DNA of 64,000 nt, from positions 1,798,001 to 1,862,000 of the forward strand of contig NC_077225.1 of NCBI RefSeq assembly GCF_024763615.1, written 5' to 3'. The DNA is from Phlebotomus papatasi. Lineage: Eukaryota; Arthropoda; Insecta; Diptera; Psychodidae. Under the pieces are notes generated by a model. It saw nothing but the letters and a program-made list of their open reading frames with translations. It was not told the DNA's origin and did not search any database. Shown piece by piece: positions 22,916 through 33,039 of this stretch; the first letter of the stretch is position 1; each line of letters opens with the position of its first letter. Both the position numbers and the translations under genes were made by a program.

Positions 22916-25670
22916 TTAAATTTCTTCCAAAAGTTCTAATTCTTTAATGAATTTTATTATTAAATCTGTATCTGACTTAGAATAACTCAGCAAGCTTAAT
23001 ATGTTTTTATTTCCAAAAATTTGTTTTCTTATTTTACTTAGTTTTTTGCATTCGAGTAAGATGTGTTCTATGGTAAGATATTTTTTACAGGATGGACAGA
23101 GGGGTATGGGAGATTTAGTTAATTTGAAAGACTGAGTTAATCGACAGTGTCCAATTCTTAATCTTGAAATTATGGTGCATTCTTTTCTGGTAAGTGATTT
23201 AGGGATAATAGGACGATTTGGTACGGAAATTGTTTTTTTGATGAACCGAGTTACCTCATAATTGAACCATTTTAGTTTTAAGTCGTCGTAAAAGTTTTTG
23301 CACAATGAAATTGCAGATTTGACGGGGACACAAGTATCAGTGATGGAAGGTAAAAAGGAAGCTGCTTTTGATTCTCTGTCTGCTCTCTCATTCCCTGGAA
23401 TGCCCTTGTGACCCGGAATCCAAAGTAGTGTAGTCTGATCTCCTAATTCAATCAGTAGGTTTCTGATTCTTCGAATGATGGGGGAATTGTTAGCTAAGTT
23501 GTCCACAGCAGTAATGACACTCAGGGAATCGGATGCAATAATATAGTGTTGGGTGGCACCGTCGGGACTTTGGATTGCTTCTAAAGCAATTAAAAGCGCC
23601 TTTTCAATACCCCTGGCTTCCAAATCATAAACTGATAAACTACTATGGCATTTGGCACTATATATAAGTTCATGATCAAAGACGACTGCGAATCCTCTAC
23701 TCTCCCCACTGGCGGAGCCATCAGTGTAAAGGATTGTAGAAGAAGGTGATATATTATTGCAGATTCTATTAAAATATACGGAAATTTCATCAGGCAACAT
23801 GTCCTTGTAGGAAGTGGTAGTTAGTGAGGTATTAATGGAGCTTTGTTTAAAGAGCCATGGAGGGAGACCTTGTATTTTATTTTCCTCAAATTGAAGTCCA
23901 TCCATAATTGAGTAAGCCAAACTGCCACCAATTGAGAAGAAGCTTTTGCGACTTTTCCTTTCTTCATATGCAATTATATCGGTATGCCCTGTAATCCCGT
24001 AGGATGAGGCCATCCGAATTGAAGTCTTAGCACATATGAAGTCAAATCGCTGCCGGAGTGGAGGAACTCCTGCTTCTGAAAGAATACTATTTGTAGGGGA
24101 AGTTACAAACGCGCCTAAACTAAACTTGTATCCTGTATTGTAAATACTGTTGAGAGTATTTAAATAAGTTTGAGATCCAGCTGTTGCATATACTTCGCAC
24201 CCATAGAACATCTTAGAAAGAACAGTGGCTTCGTGAACTTTCACAAGTGAGCTTCTATCGGATCCCCAGGTTAGTCCTGAGAGACACTTTAACACATTTA
24301 GTCTTTTGTTACACGAGACTTTTAAGTTCTGAATATGTGTTTTAAAGGATAGCTTAGGGTCAAGAAAGATGCCTAAGAATTTGTATGAATCTGTGTGTTT
24401 GAGGCAGAAACCGTTGAGAGTAAATGTTTGATGTGGACACCTATGTTTTCGACAAAAGTGCATTGCCATCGTTTTGGAAGGTGAAAACTTAAATCCGTTG
24501 TCAGACGACCATCTACCCATTTCGTTTAGACGCTTTTGAAGTTCTATATATTGTTCAACACTATCAGGAGTGGAATTATAGATGACGATATCGTCCGCGT
24601 ATATAAGAATTTTAGTAGGGTCATCTTCTGGAAATAGTTCAAAGATGCTATTAATTGCTATGAGAAATAAGGTTACAGATAAAACTCCTCCTTGAGGGAC
24701 TCCATTATTAAGTGACATTTCATCTGAGAGAATACCATTAGCTCTGACTTTTATTTTTCTTGTTTCCAAGTAAAATTTAATAAATGCTAAGAGATGGCCA
24801 TCAATTCCCCATTTTATAAGTTGTCTTATAATGGCTACATCCCATACTCTATCGTATGCTTTTTCTAAGTCAAAGAAGATGGCTGAGGTATGTGATTTCT
24901 TATCAAATGATTCAAAAATGTCGCCTGTTAATTTTGCAACAGAATTGATAGTAGAACGACCTCCACGGAAACCATTCTGATGTATTCCCAGTAAATTTCT
25001 TTGTTCTAAGACCCACATTAAGCGAAAGTTGAGCATACGCTCAAAAACCTTTAGGTCGCAGTCGCTAAGAGCTATGGGACGAAAGTCGGTTACATCTTTT
25101 TGGCTACACTTGGGAATAGGGATCACGGTGGATAAATGCCACTCAGATGGATAAATTTCTTCAGTCCAAAAACGATTGAATATACTGAGGAGTTTGACTA
25201 ATCTACAGTGAGGAAGATTTTTTAACATAGCATACGTGATGAGATTTGGCCCACATGATTTTCCCGCGCTGTGACCCAGCGCTCTTTTTAATTCCTGCAT
25301 GGAAAAATCTAAATTAAGCGGAGAATTATCCGCCGAAACTATTGTTAGATCTGTCAGGGAGACCGATATACAATTCTTCTGCTTTAATTCTGATTCTGTG
25401 AGTGACTCATTTGAGGAAACGTCCGAGAATTTTCTACATAAAATATTAGGGATCTCGTTCGGATCAGAAGAAGTACCCCATTGACAGGAAATTTGTCGAA
25501 TAGGGAAAGAAGAGGATCCACGGATAGCCTTAATTTTATTCCACATGACCTTGGACGTGGTGTTCCTATCAATAGTTGAAGTGAATAAACGCCAAGATTC
25601 AGTTTTTGCTTGATTAATTACCTCTTTTGTTTTACTAGCTAAGGTGAGATAATTATTTTTATTTGTCATA
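22916..25670 (-). pseudogene. I-clade ORF2, RT and RNase H part (after frameshift)
   Basis: This is the reverse transcriptase with RNase H of a target-primed retrotransposon. The printed frame begins at 25,813, but element-like text starts near residue 48 (25,670), where it meets the endonuclease frame. RT motifs: IPIPKCSQKDVTDFRPIAL (231-249), NGFRGGRST (280-288), FFDLEKAYDRVW (313-324), GVPQGGVLS (371-379), YADD (405-408). RNase H at about 694-820 has D698, E732, D762, H802 and D812. A C-terminal zinc knuckle C906-x2-C909-x7-H917-x4-C922 follows. Presence of RNase H and the TAA tail point to the I clade rather than jockey. Apart from the frameshift at its start the frame is intact to TAA at 22,916. 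Confidence 0.9.
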
Positions 25671-26693
25671 GATGGATGTTTTTTGGAATTTTCTAAGTGC
25701 TTTTTTCCTACTATGGATAAGATCCCTAATTTCACTATTCCACCAAGGAACAGATCTTTTGCCTGCCACAGAATTAGTTTTCGGGATTGTTTCATTAGCT
25801 GCACGAATAACATCTTCTACAAACATATTGTACTCTTGTAGGGCACAGGGTCGTGTTTCTGGTTCATATGCAAGACGAGTGTTAAATGCTTCCCAATCGG
25901 CAGCGCTTTCTATCCATTTCTGGCTTTTTGCTTTTGTATTTGAGGAGCTATCTATATCTGAAACAAATATTGGAAAATGGTCACTACCATATAAATCGTC
26001 AGATACCTCCCAAATGAATCGCGGCGTGAGACAAGGATCGCATAATGTGATATCTACCGCGTTAAAAGTGCCGTGAGCTACTGATACATTTGTCTCTGAT
26101 CCGTCATTCAGAAGGGTAATATTCTCGGTTGTTAAAATCTCTTCAATCATAGAACCTCGATGGTCAATCTTGTGGCTTCCCCAAAGGATATTACTGGCGT
26201 TGAAATCGCCCATGATTAAAAAAGGAGATGGAATTTGAGTTAAAAGGTCCAAAAGTTTTTGCTTAGGAATAAAAATTCCTGGTTTTAAGTAAATTGATAC
26301 TATTGTGAGAGGAATATGCCATGCAATACGCACCGCAATTGCCTCTAAATCGGAGTTAAGTGAGATTTTTTGGGAATTCCACCCATTTTGAATAAAAATG
26401 GAGACTCCGCCACTCATCTTGGGGTTGTCTGATTTATTGGAGTGGTAAGCCGTGTATCCATTAATGGATGGGAAGTTAGAATTATTATTATCGATTTTTA
26501 AATGTGTTTCCTGAAGGCAAAAAGCAACAGGAATTTTTGTAGTGGCAATTAGGTCAATTTCCGATTTACGGGGCCAAAATCCATGGCAATTCCACTGAAT
26601 GAAAGAGCATGGGATTATGGTAGGGAGAGATCTTGGAATTTGGGTATTTATTTTAGGAGAAATAATTGGTAACTTGTTATGAGACTTATTCAT
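25659..26693 (-). pseudogene. I-clade ORF2, AP-type endonuclease part
   Basis: The N-terminal part of ORF2 nicks target DNA. The start ATG at 26,691-26,693 lies only about 20 bp after the ORF1 stop once the inserted palindrome is discounted. Endonuclease motifs: FIQWNCHGF (N35), CLQETHLK (E62), MGDFNAS (D163, N165) and GSDHFPI (D238, H239), in the order of APE-like endonucleases. The frame stops at 25,659, where a one-base shift separates it from the RT frame. The ancestral ORF2 was continuous. The catalytic residues all appear present. Confidence 0.9.
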
Positions 26694-26708
26694 AATGATT
26701 TTTAATTA

Positions 26709-27163
26709 CAAGAGTCAATCCAGAAGAATTTCGGTTCGACAGAATGTAGCAGGAAATAGACGGAGACACTGAACCTTTCTTGATTTTCACAATTTTATTC
26801 TCTACGACGTTTCGAGGATGGATGTCCTCTTCATCAGGTATCGAATATGGCAGGGAAAATCACGTACAGGTGGGAGTTGTTACACTGCACTTGAACTTTG
26901 ATCACAAATTGAACACAGAAATCTGACACACAGAAATCTGACCGACACAGAAATCTGTGTCGGTCTGTCGAATGGTGAACATCACAGATCAATTTGTGAT
27001 CAAAGTTCAAGTGCAGTGTAACAACTCCCACCTGTACGTGATTTTCCCTGCCATATTCGATACCTGATGAAGAGGACATCCATCCTCGAAACGTCGTAGA
27101 GAATAAAATTGTGAAAATCAAGAAAGGTTCAGTGTCTCCGTCTATTTCCTGCTACAAGAGTCA
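26709..27163. mobile_element. Palindromic element between ORF1 and ORF2, flanked by 9-11 bp repeats
   Basis: Arms from 26,747 inward and from 27,154 inward are inverse copies of about 170-200 bp around a small central hairpin (26,941-26,963). The direct repeat tacaagagtca (shared core caagagtca at 26,709-26,717 and 27,155-27,163) flanks the insert, as a 9-11 bp target duplication would. That size suggests a Mutator-like element, but 29 bases at the left inner edge have no mirror at the right. Each arm holds CTGATGA, a 5-bp stem and GAAAC (27,064-27,092, and inverse at 26,809-26,837). The right repeat overlaps the ORF1 stop codon, so neither ORF is broken. Confidence 0.82.
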
Positions 27164-28693
27164 AGACATGTGACTCTTAGGGTGGATATTTTTGGAAGGT
27201 GAGGAGTGCATGTCAATGTCTGAGTCGTGTTCAATATAGTCCGGGAGCTGGTCATCAGTGGGATCAGGGGGTTTGGGGGGGTGGGTTGAGGGATTGTGGT
27301 AGGAACGGGGGGTGGGAGGGGAAATGGACAAGGGTGCAGGGGAAAGGGAATTCGAAGAGCCCCGAAGGGGCGAGCAATGTTTTGGGGTGGCATAGCCAGG
27401 AATATTTGTTAACTCTTCTTGAAGCGAAATGTTATTTGAATTGTTTGAATAATTACTTTGTTTGTTGATCAAAAGTTTTTTTGTTGAGCGAATAGTTTCG
27501 TTTTGTGAATGAAAATCTGTATGACTGTTATCGATTGATGTTTGATTTGAGAGATCAATTGTCTTTGACTGCAAATTTTCTTCAGCTAGTTTTCTTTTAA
27601 AGGCTTTGTTTGTAAGTTTGTCAACTCGCTGAGCTTTCGGAGACAGATTTACAATATGAGATTTAGTTTTGCTTACTGTATTGTTAGAAGTGTTAGTAGG
27701 CAGCTGCGAAGTGATGATTTGTGCATAGGAGAGCCGTTCTGAAGATCTGCTATTGCTGGTGGTTGGTGGAGATGCTGTCATATTGCGTGTGGATATTGGA
27801 GCGTTCTTTCTCTTTCTAAGTTCTTCTCTGGCGAGATTATATGGAATCCGCATCGTCACTCTAATGGCGTTTACTTCTTTCTCCTCGATATATTTGGGGC
27901 AGTTTTTACTTGAGCTGGGGTGGGAACCCTTGCAGTTCACACATTTCGGGGGTAAACATGGTCCATATAAGTGGAATTCTTCTGCACAGAACCCACAAAG
28001 ATGTTTGTTTTGTTTTGAGTTGCATCTTTTCTTGGTATGCCCAAGACGTTGGCACAAAACGCACCTAAACGGTGCCGGGATGTATATCTCTGTCTTCACA
28101 GTGAGGAAGCCAACCTTAATTTCAGCTGGTACCAGTGGGGAACTAAGAGTGAGAACATGAGTGGCTGTGTCTATCCATCCGTTTCCTTCCCTCCTCTTGA
28201 GTCTCTGGACGTTTATAACATTTTGTTCCGCTAATCCCTCTTGGATCACTCTTGTGTCGAGCTTCATGATTTCTCTGCATCGAATTATTGCATGAGACTG
28301 GTTCAAAACACCATTCTCTGAGACTTGTACTGGTTTTTTGTCAAGCCCAAATACAGTGGTTGCTTTTACAGCTTCTAACTGTTGCACATCTCTGGTTTGA
28401 ATCAGCATATCACCACTAGGAAGCCTCGTGCACACCTTGAAGTCATGTTTAGACAGCTTTTCCAGGCCCTTTTGGATTTCGAAGACGTTCATGTTCCTGA
28501 TATCTTCGCCACTCAAGACGAAATATTTTTCATTGTCCGATGGATGGGTGAAGAAAGAGTGTTTCAGGGTTTTGTAGCTTTTTTTTATTGTTTCGTTAAC
28601 GTGGGGCATTTCACCACGATGCAGCACGTTGTGTAAATTAAAGTCTTCTGGGGGACCGGGGCCCCCCGAGTTTTCGCCCATCACTTCACTCAC
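27161..28693 (-). CDS. I-clade ORF1, gag-like RNA-binding protein
   Basis: This nucleic-acid-binding protein coats the element RNA. It has 510 residues, starts MSEVMGENSGG at 28,693 and ends at 27,161, and looks intact. Three zinc knuckles typical of jockey/I gag proteins are in order: C211-C214-H219-C224 (CVLCQRLGHTKKRC), C233-C236-H241-C246 and C251-C254-H258-C265. A basic Ser/Asn/Pro-rich tail follows. A PRE/RRM-like region probably lies upstream of the knuckles. It is the only undamaged element ORF in the window longer than 500 codons. ORF2 would be reached by reinitiation, and the intervening palindrome now puts over 450 bp between the two ORFs. Confidence 0.9.
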   Translation of the reverse strand: MSEVMGENSGGPGPPEDFNLHNVLHRGEMPHVNETIKKSYKTLKHSFFTHPSDNEKYFVLSGEDIRNMNVFEIQKGLEKLSKHDFKVCTRLPSGDMLIQTRDVQQLEAVKATTVFGLDKKPVQVSENGVLNQSHAIIRCREIMKLDTRVIQEGLAEQNVINVQRLKRREGNGWIDTATHVLTLSSPLVPAEIKVGFLTVKTEIYIPAPFRCVLCQRLGHTKKRCNSKQNKHLCGFCAEEFHLYGPCLPPKCVNCKGSHPSSSKNCPKYIEEKEVNAIRVTMRIPYNLAREELRKRKNAPISTRNMTASPPTTSNSRSSERLSYAQIITSQLPTNTSNNTVSKTKSHIVNLSPKAQRVDKLTNKAFKRKLAEENLQSKTIDLSNQTSIDNSHTDFHSQNETIRSTKKLLINKQSNYSNNSNNISLQEELTNIPGYATPKHCSPLRGSSNSLSPAPLSISPPTPRSYHNPSTHPPKPPDPTDDQLPDYIEHDSDIDMHSSPSKNIHPKSHMS

Positions 28694-28845
28694 TAGTTTC
28701 TGATCGAACTATAAACTACTTCTTATGTAAAGGCGCACTACTGAACGAAAAATCAAAAAAGAAAACTTTTTGTGGAATGCACCACTCAGCAATTGACGCT
28801 CTGTGTGATCTCTGACTAATCGGCTTGAGAGTCAGCACAGTACTG
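28694..28845 (-). promoter_or_regulatory. 5' UTR / internal promoter region of I-clade element
   Basis: About 150 bp lie between the CAGT start at 28,845 and the ORF1 ATG. Non-LTR elements of this group carry their promoter at the very 5' end of the transcribed region. I see no TATA box, and the assignment is by position. Confidence 0.5.
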
Positions 28846-28857
28846 CTTCCAAAGGTA
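28846..28857. repeat. Target-site duplication, right copy, of I-clade element
   Basis: cttccaaaggta is identical to 22,725-22,736. Confidence 0.92.
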
Positions 28858-29050
28858 AATATTTACTTATTACGTTACACTATGCAATATAATATCCCCA
28901 TAGCAAAATTCAAACAATGAATGAACAAGTGTCCAAATTGCAATAATCCGCGGAATTTGACGCTAAAATTTGATTGTATTAGATGATACTAATAAATGTT
29001 TTAAACTAGAAATGAAAACTCTCTAATGATTTTATTAACCTTTGTTTCAG
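28858..29050. other. AT-rich flank ending in a splice-acceptor-like site
   Basis: There is no ORF. The end reads 'taacctttgtttcag' (to 29,050), a polypyrimidine-AG pattern, immediately before an open frame that joins the Helitron protease ORF. A branch-point-like 'taac' is present. Confidence 0.4.
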
Positions 29051-30101
29051 ATAAAGCATTGCTGAAGAAGATAGAGATATTTCCGCTCCCTGGCTTGTTC
29101 CAGGAGGCGAAGTCGCCCCGGTTGAAACCAAAAATTATGGTTTACAATCGGGAGAAAAGGCTCCGGCCAAACCAAATGTTCACAATTATGTGGAGACATT
29201 AAATGGAGGTGCACAAAAAAAAGGTGGAAAAGGTAAAAAAATACCACAAAATTCTCATTTTTTCGCATCAATAGGAATAGAATACCCTATAATTTTTATT
29301 ACTGGAAATTTTACTCAGGACAATACAAAATTATTTAATGAAATTTCGAATAATAAACAATGTTGTGCCAATGCAGTTGTAAGTATGATTTGGGCATTCG
29401 AAACAAAATTAAATAGTTGGTCAAATCATACATTAGACAATATACTTATTGAGGGTAATAAAATTTATTTAGAATTAATGAAAAATGAAACATGTGATTA
29501 CTTAAATATTGAAAAAATGCCTAAAAATCTAACAGTATTTAATAAAAAATTTGTTTTGAATACTATTCTAAACAAAAATGAACTTCAGGGAGAGATTCTA
29601 GGAAAATCGGAAAACCAATCTTTGTTGTTTGCTTTATTATTTTTTTTCAAAAATTATGACTATGGAGTTATTACTTGTAATGATATATGTATTTCAATTT
29701 TTAAAATTGAGAAATTATATTACTTTTTTGATAGTCATGGAAGAGGTAAATTTGGTCAATTTGTTACAAGAAATGGAAAATCGGTTTTATGTGGCTATGA
29801 AGATCCCAATAAATTATGTAATATTTTGATATATAATTTTTGTTATGGGAACTTTGAGTATAAGGAAGAATTTTGTTTTATAATTACGCCTTGTTCGGTG
29901 ATTTCAGTTTTTTCAAGTAGTTCTAAAACAAATATCTTGCCTTATACATCAACAAATCACAATTCAAGTTTACAAAACAGAATTTGTATGGATACCCAAA
30001 ATACAGAAATTATATCTCAAAACAATTACGAAATAAAAAATTCAAATGAAATTTCAGATGAAAAAAAGAAAACTTGCAAAAAAAATTCAAAAAACAGTTA
30101 A
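29051..30101 (+). pseudogene. Herpesvirus-tegument-like (C76-type) cysteine protease domain protein, Helitron-encoded
   Basis: The frame is open from just after the acceptor-like site. Numbering here is from 29,190 (a GTG; no ATG was chosen). Residues 26-60 lead to Q57-C58-C59-A-N-A with a following helix, and YFFDSHGRG places D181-x-H183. A Gln/Cys motif with a later D-x-H pair is the layout of the C76 deubiquitinases in herpesvirus tegument proteins, so I infer a ubiquitin-specific cysteine protease. The remaining text (W..HTLD.IL..GN..Y) supports the same fold. OTU proteases are the better-known Helitron accessory, but the motif order fits C76 better. The GC-richer first 140 bases differ from the very AT-rich rest. 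The frame stops at TAA 30,099, just before the basic repeat. Confidence 0.55.
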
Positions 30102-30104
30102 AAA

Positions 30105-30486
30105 TTGCAAAAAAAAGCGCATACCTCCAGAAGAGAGACAACGAAAGACGAAAACAGCAACATTCAAAAGAAAGAAAAGAAAATTAAAAAAAAGGAAATG
30201 GAAAACAAAAGGAGGAAATTAATGCTTAAAGAGGAACGGGAAAGAGATTCAAATAAAAAAAAACTGGAAAATGAAAGGAGAAAAAAACGCATAAAGAGGA
30301 ACGGGAAAGAGATTCAAATAAAAAAAAACTGGAAAATGAAAGGAGAAAAAAAATGCATAAAGAGGAACGGGAAAGAGATTCAAATAAAAAAAAACTGGAA
30401 AATGAAAGGAGGAAATTAATGCTTAAAGAGGAACGGGAAAGAGATTCAAATAAAAAAAAAAACTGGAAAACGAGAGGAGAAAATTA
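30105..30486 (+). pseudogene. Basic repeat region of the Helitron protein, frameshifted
   Basis: A 66-bp DNA unit encoding K-E-E-R-E-R-D-x-x-K-K-K-L-E-N-E-x-R-K repeats from about 30,231 to 30,690, seven copies in all. Most spacings are 66 bp, but one is 65 and one is 68, so copy 1 is in the first frame, copies 2-4 in a second and copies 5-7 in the frame of the next ORF. Both shifts lie in A runs. The repeat would form a charged single helix or coiled coil. Linkers of this kind precede the conserved block in related Helitron proteins. Confidence 0.7.
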
Positions 30487-32174
30487 ATGCATAAGGAGGA
30501 ACGGGAAAGAGATCCAAAGAAAAAAAAACTGGAAAACGAAAAGAGGAAATTAATGCATAAGGAGGAACGGGAAAGAGATCCAAAGAAAAAAAAACTGGAA
30601 AACGAAAAGAGAAAATTAATGCATAAGGAGGAACGGGAGAGAAATCCTAAGAAAAAAAGGAAAGAAAACGACATTCGAAAAAGAAAACATCAGCTGGAAC
30701 GAGAAAAGAACCCCAAAAAGAGAGCATTAGAGAATGCTGATAGGAGGAAAAGACATCAAACTGAACGAAGGAATCCAAAAGTAAGTAAGCTTGAAAATAT
30801 TCTCAGAAAAATTAGGTATGAAAAAGCATTGCATGCCACCGTAAACAAAGTTCCTAAATCTTTTACTATAATGATCAACAAGCAATTTAAAAACAAAAAA
30901 GTTAGGTGTATATCAGTGAGACTACAGTCATTTAAAAGAATACGTAGAACAAAGCGAAGGGATATATACAAAAATAGGAAAACATTCAAAGGAATTAAGA
31001 AAAAATATAATGCTAAAGATAAGAATAATTCATATGAATATCAAGTACTTAATTTCAGAGACAAACTAAAAAATAAACTTAAAAAAAATATTAAAGACAC
31101 GAATAGGTCAAAAAATAATACTATTTTAGATTTTCTTGAGGCAAAAAAAGATGTACCAGAATATATTTGTGGATGTTGCGAAGGCTTGTTCTTCGAACGT
31201 TCAGTTAAGAAATTAAACATTGAAAAATGTAAATATTCCGATAAAAATTATCTTAATAATATTTTACTTATATCTGAATATTGTTGTACAACTTGTCTAA
31301 ATTCCTTAAATAAAAACAAATTACCACCTTTAGCAATAGTAAATGGTCTCTCATTTCCAGAAATTCCAGAATGCATTAGCAAATTAACTGACCTTGAGGA
31401 AAGAATGGTTGCACCATTTATAAATTTTATGGAAATACGCGAATTAAAAAAATATGTATTAAATCCTCAGAAAGGTTTGAAAGGCAGCGTAGTACATATC
31501 CCCGTTGAAGTGAATAATATGACAAGTGTTTTACCGAGAACATTTGACAACATGTCAACAGTTCAAGTAAAATTAAAAAGACACATTGATCACAAGTCAC
31601 ATTATATGTTTGAAACTGTAAGACCAGCCGTTGTAATAGAGGCTTTACAATATTTGGAGCATACACCATTATATAAACTATTTAAAATTAAAATTGACAA
31701 AAATTATATCAATTATATGAAAAATACTGAAGAAATTGAATTCATCGTTGACCAAGATGATAATGACAAAATTAAATCAGTATATAGTTTGGAAACACAA
31801 ATTGACAAACATCTTTATAATCATGTCAAAGATATACATAGCATAGATACACAATTAGATATCAACATTGAAAAAAATATTCCAGTTGCCAATTATGATA
31901 TCAAACATCATGAAATTGATACACAAACCCAAGAGATAAAAGGTAGCGAAATTGACCAAAAAATTCAATCCATTTATAGTAAGGATACACAGGTTGATAT
32001 TCAATTTAAAAATCATATCAACAGTATTACTGATATGCCATTAGAAAATAAAATACAAAATGAAATTTATAATATAGTTGATACGGATACAAAACTTCAT
32101 AACGATGAAGGAGATCCCCAGAATAATGAAATTATATGCTCAAACAGTATAGATTCACAACTACAAATTCAAAC
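30487..32174 (+). pseudogene. Helitron protein, DUF6570-like block, split by BEL-2
   Basis: The first 70 residues are the end of the charged repeat. A Cys-rich motif follows (YICGCCEGLFFERSVKKL, then EYCCTTCLNSLNK), then the highly conserved block LAIVNGLSFPEIPECISKLTDLEERMVAP, IRELKKY, KGLKGSVVHIPVEVN, LPRTF, VQVKLKRHIDHKSHYMFETVRP. This order is seen upstream of the Rep domain in many animal Helitron proteins; its role is not known to me. The tail contains imperfect repeats around S.DTQ(V/I/L)D. The printed stop at 32,179 lies in the BEL-2 LTR: the frame is open up to the insertion point at 32,174. Confidence 0.75.
32170..32174. repeat. Target-site duplication CAAAC, left copy
   Basis: CAAAC directly precedes the BEL-2 5' LTR and is repeated at 38,978-38,982 directly after the 3' LTR. 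Confidence 0.92.
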
Positions 32175-32815
32175 TGTATAGAATTTCCATTCTATAAGAC
32201 CTCTTAAAAATAAGAGACAAAAGACGGTTGGATTTTGAACATGCATGGAGGGAGAGAGAAAGAGGAAAAAGTGGTGAATGAGATCAGCTGGAAAAAAAAG
32301 TAGGGGAATAAGCGGGAACGAGTATGGGTATTACGTAAGAGACTTGATTTGACAAAGAGACGTGAGGATAAAAGTGTATAAGTTTATTTTGTGAATTATA
32401 AATTAAATATTAGTTCAAACTACAGAAAAATTTACGTGACGTAGAGTTAAACGTGTTCAGTGTAATCTAAGAGGAGAATATTTGTAAATAAAATAATTGG
32501 TGAAGGTGAAAAGTGTGTTTCACTGCCTCAGTGGATTTGGAAAAGGGCATTTGGCAGTCATCGAGGAAACGTCTTCTGGAAAATCCAGCCGCCTACGTTC
32601 CGGATCACTGTTGAAGATATTTAATAAAGGAATATATATTTCCAGGTAAACTGGGCAGGAAGAAGAGGGTATTAGATATCACAGAATCCTATCACAGAGA
32701 AATTATTGTTTACCACAGGTACGTGAATATCACAAACGGTAGAAGGAAGCCCAAGAAACACACAGTCCCTGACAGATTTATAACACCACAATATATTTAT
32801 AGGTAATTCTCCACA
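32175..32815 (+). repeat. 5' LTR of BEL-2
   Basis: It has TG...CA ends. AATAAA-like signals occur (taaataaaataatt, about 32,485; tttaataaagg, about 32,620). It is nearly identical to the 3' copy. Confidence 0.93.
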
Positions 32816-32819
32816 TCAG

Positions 32820-32836
32820 TGGTCCTTCGAAGGAAA
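32820..32836 (+). promoter_or_regulatory. Putative primer-binding site of BEL-2
   Basis: TGGTCCTTCGAAGG begins four bases after the LTR end, the same spacing as in BEL-1. The tRNA is not assigned. Confidence 0.5.
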
Positions 32837-33039
32837 AGAGACCCCAACGAGGAGGCTTCAGTCACACGGCATCAGCCACGAGAACCTCGCAGTTTCGCCT
32901 ATTGACATTCGCACTCTGAAGACAATTGCCTTGTAGAAAAATCTTGGATATCTGCAGAAAATCTTTGGCCATTCACTGGGTATCCAGCAGAATTGAAAAG
33001 GAACTCCACGAAGAAGAGGACAAAGAAGCAGCTCCAAAG

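Larger units (their letters stand above)
22737..28845 (-). mobile_element. Full-length I-clade non-LTR retrotransposon
   Basis: Both ends are fixed by a 12-bp target duplication. On the minus strand the element begins CAGTACTGTGC (28,845), the CAGT start typical of I/jockey-type internal promoters. It ends at 22,737 in a TAA-rich tail (AATAAATAATAA), the tail type of I elements. ORF1 (gag) and ORF2 (endonuclease, RT, RNase H, zinc knuckle) are present. Lesions are one frameshift in ORF2 near 25,670 and a palindrome inserted between the ORFs. Confidence 0.92.
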
